From positions 1 through 6,651 of the forward strand of contig CALGGH010000212.1 in the NCBI GenBank assembly GCA_937916415.1: a stretch of DNA of 6,651 nt, in the 5' to 3' direction. Shown here piece by piece: positions 5,120-6,651 of the stretch. The notes beneath the pieces are model-generated. The model had not been told where the DNA came from, searched no databases, and saw only the letters and a program-made list of their open reading frames with translations. Numbering within the stretch: the first letter of the stretch is position 1; each line of letters begins with the position of its first letter. Source of the stretch: an uncultured Lachnospiraceae bacterium (GTDB lineage Bacteria; Bacillota; Clostridia; Lachnospirales; Lachnospiraceae). The position numbers and the translations under genes were made by a program.

Positions 5120-6651
5120 TCAAAGATCAGATGCGTCAAAGGTCTCCGTAAGCGGAGCTCCGGGCGATGACATCGGGAACACCTTGTCATCCTCGGGTAT
5201 GATGCAGTTGAGCACCACCGGCCTGCCCTGGCCGGTCAGTTCAAGCGCCTTCCCTATCGCGGACTCCACTTCCTCCCTGGCCGTCACCAGGATGGCCTCG
5301 CAGCCAAGTCCCTCGGCAACCTTGTTGAAGTCAACCGAATCATTGAGCACGGTCTGCGAATATCTCTTGCCATAAAACAGCGTCTGCCACTGGCGAACCA
5401 TTCCCAGCACGTGGTTGTTGATGATCACTTCGATTATCGGTATGGAATACCTGCTGGCAGTGGCCAGTTCCTGCATGTTCATCCTGAAGCATCCGTCACC
5501 CGCTACGTTGATGCAGATCTTCTCGGGACGCGCAACCTTGGCTCCGATGCAGGCTCCGAGTCCGTAGCCCATCGTGCCGAGTCCGCCTGACGAAAGGAAC
5601 GTGCGGGGCTCTGAATACTTGTAATACTGCGCCGCCCACATCTGATGCTGGCCGACGTCAGTCGTGATGATGGCTTTGCCGTCCGTGAGCTCGTAGAGCT
5701 TTTCCATGATGAAAGGACAAGACAGCGCGGAATCATCATAAGCGAGGGGATGCTTTTCCTTCAGCTCCCTGATCCTGGCAAGCCACTCGGAATGGTCAGC
5801 CTGCTCAACCTTCTTGTTAAGCTGCCGAAGGACGAGTTTCAGGTCTCCGACGATAAAAGCGTCCGCATGTATGTTCTTGTGGATCTCGGCAGCATCCACG
5901 TCTACGTGAATTATCCTTGCGCCCGACGCAAAAGCCTTGGGCGACCCGATCACACGGTCCGAGAACCGGGCGCCAAGCGCGATCAGCAGGTCGCATTCGG
6001 ACACGCCGAAATTGGATGCCTTGGTTCCGTGCATGCCGATCATGCCGGTGTACTTGTCATCACGGCCGTCAAACACGCCCTTGCCCATCAGCGTGTCACA
6101 CACGGGCGCATCCGCCTTTTCGGCCAGTTCCCTGACTTCCTGATATGCCCCGGACATCACGGCGCCTCCGCCCACGTAGATGAAGGGGCGTTTGGCTTCG
6201 TTGATCATCTGAGCTATCTCATCCAGGGCCTCCGGATCGACGTCCGCACGGGGTTCGGGCCTTTGGATCTCCATGGGTTCGAATTCACAGGAATTGGCCG
6301 TGACGTCCTTGGTAATGTCGACAAGCACGGGGCCCGGCCTGCCGGTCGAAGCTATGCGGAAGGCGTTCCTGATCGTGTCGGCCAGGATGTTCACGTCCTT
6401 GACTATGTAACCATGCTTGGTGATCGGCATGGTCACGCCCGCGATGTCCACCTCCTGAAAGGAATCCTTGCCAAGGGCGGGCAGGTTTACGTTGCAGGTG
6501 ATGGCAACGAGCGGAACGCTGTCCATGTAAGCGGTGGCTATGCCGGTCACGAGGTTGGTGGCTCCGGGACCTGACGTCGCCATGCACACGCCGACCCTGC
6601 CGGTGGCCCTGGCATATCCGTCCGCCGCATGCGCGGCTCCCTGTTCATGAC
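5120..6651 (-). CDS. ilvB: Acetolactate synthase (acetohydroxyacid synthase) large subunit, N-terminus cut by window edge
   Basis: This ThDP- and FAD-dependent enzyme condenses two pyruvates to acetolactate, or pyruvate with 2-ketobutyrate, at the first common step of valine, leucine and isoleucine synthesis. The frame stays open to the window edge, giving 509 visible residues; about 45-50 N-terminal residues are missing. The first visible residues, HEQGAAHAADGYARATG, contain the catalytic Glu that activates ThDP. TSGPGATN follows at 25-32. SFQE (63-66) and GMHG (205-208) are family signatures. The ThDP/Mg motif runs from GDG (385-387) to NN (411-412), followed by LGMVRQWQ (415-422), whose Trp marks acetolactate synthase among ThDP enzymes. 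At the position of Arabidopsis Pro197 there is an Asn: the stretch reads AITCNVNLPALG where many relatives have AITGQVP. The ilvN small subunit does not follow; the next gene is an L,D-transpeptidase. A GTG at 6589 is internal and not the start. Confidence 0.96.
   Translation of the reverse strand, partial: HEQGAAHAADGYARATGRVGVCMATSGPGATNLVTGIATAYMDSVPLVAITCNVNLPALGKDSFQEVDIAGVTMPITKHGYIVKDVNILADTIRNAFRIASTGRPGPVLVDITKDVTANSCEFEPMEIQRPEPRADVDPEALDEIAQMINEAKRPFIYVGGGAVMSGAYQEVRELAEKADAPVCDTLMGKGVFDGRDDKYTGMIGMHGTKASNFGVSECDLLIALGARFSDRVIGSPKAFASGARIIHVDVDAAEIHKNIHADAFIVGDLKLVLRQLNKKVEQADHSEWLARIRELKEKHPLAYDDSALSCPFIMEKLYELTDGKAIITTDVGQHQMWAAQYYKYSEPRTFLSSGGLGTMGYGLGACIGAKVARPEKICINVAGDGCFRMNMQELATASRYSIPIIEVIINNHVLGMVRQWQTLFYGKRYSQTVLNDSVDFNKVAEGLGCEAILVTAREEVESAIGKALELTGQGRPVVLNCIIPEDDKVFPMSSPGAPLTETFDASDL

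Noticed and set aside
5645..6574. Plus-strand open frame of 309 codons opposite ilvB
   Set aside because: It lies in exact codon register with the antisense of ilvB. In that register stops arise only from sense codons TTA, CTA and TCA, which are scarce in this gene, so long shadows are expected. The product has no recognisable domain.
6587..6589. GTG at 6589 as the ilvB start
   Set aside because: The reading frame continues upstream to the window edge with conserved acetolactate synthase sequence, including the catalytic HEQ motif, so the GTG is an internal Val codon.

Overview
The window looks like an ordinary chromosomal segment of an anaerobic Gram-positive bacterium of the class Clostridia, most likely a Lachnospiraceae-type gut or rumen organism. 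This is inferred from the protein style: a gamma subunit with a lipoprotein signal, a clostridial-type L,D-transpeptidase ending in an HGCINTP active site, a small Ala/Pro-linked biotin carrier, and purine-rich ribosome binding sites. Base composition is moderately GC-rich in genes, with an AT-rich promoter gap. All six recognisable genes lie on the minus strand and read from right to left. I found no RNA gene, mobile element, CRISPR array or long repeat.

From the right edge, positions 6651-5120 hold acetolactate synthase large subunit (ilvB). Its first ~50 residues lie outside the window, but the catalytic glutamate is just inside. After 24 bases comes a membrane-anchored L,D-transpeptidase (5095-3629) with an unusual acidic insertion in its substrate-binding region. 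The ilvN regulatory subunit is not downstream of ilvB here.

The 200-base gap at 3628-3429 is the only sizeable non-coding stretch. It holds two weak hairpins behind the transpeptidase and, further on, a plausible extended -10 promoter for the next unit.

Positions 3428-1 hold a tightly spaced four-gene operon for a sodium-translocating, biotin-dependent decarboxylase. In order these are an acyl-CoA-type carboxyltransferase (alpha), an OadG-family gamma subunit carried on a lipoprotein ectodomain, a biotin carrier, and the OadB-family beta subunit, cut by the left edge. The carboxyltransferase would move CO2 from an acyl-CoA substrate to biotin on the carrier. The beta subunit would then decarboxylate carboxybiotin and export Na+, with the gamma subunit holding the complex at the membrane. 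Methylmalonyl-CoA is the default guess for the substrate by gene order and family, but the carboxyltransferase departs from textbook MmdA/PccB at several signature motifs, so the substrate is not settled by sequence.

I do not see a wholly new system. The points most worth a second look are the divergent carboxyltransferase, the lipoprotein-anchored gamma subunit, the altered biotin-domain turn and the acidic insertion in the transpeptidase.
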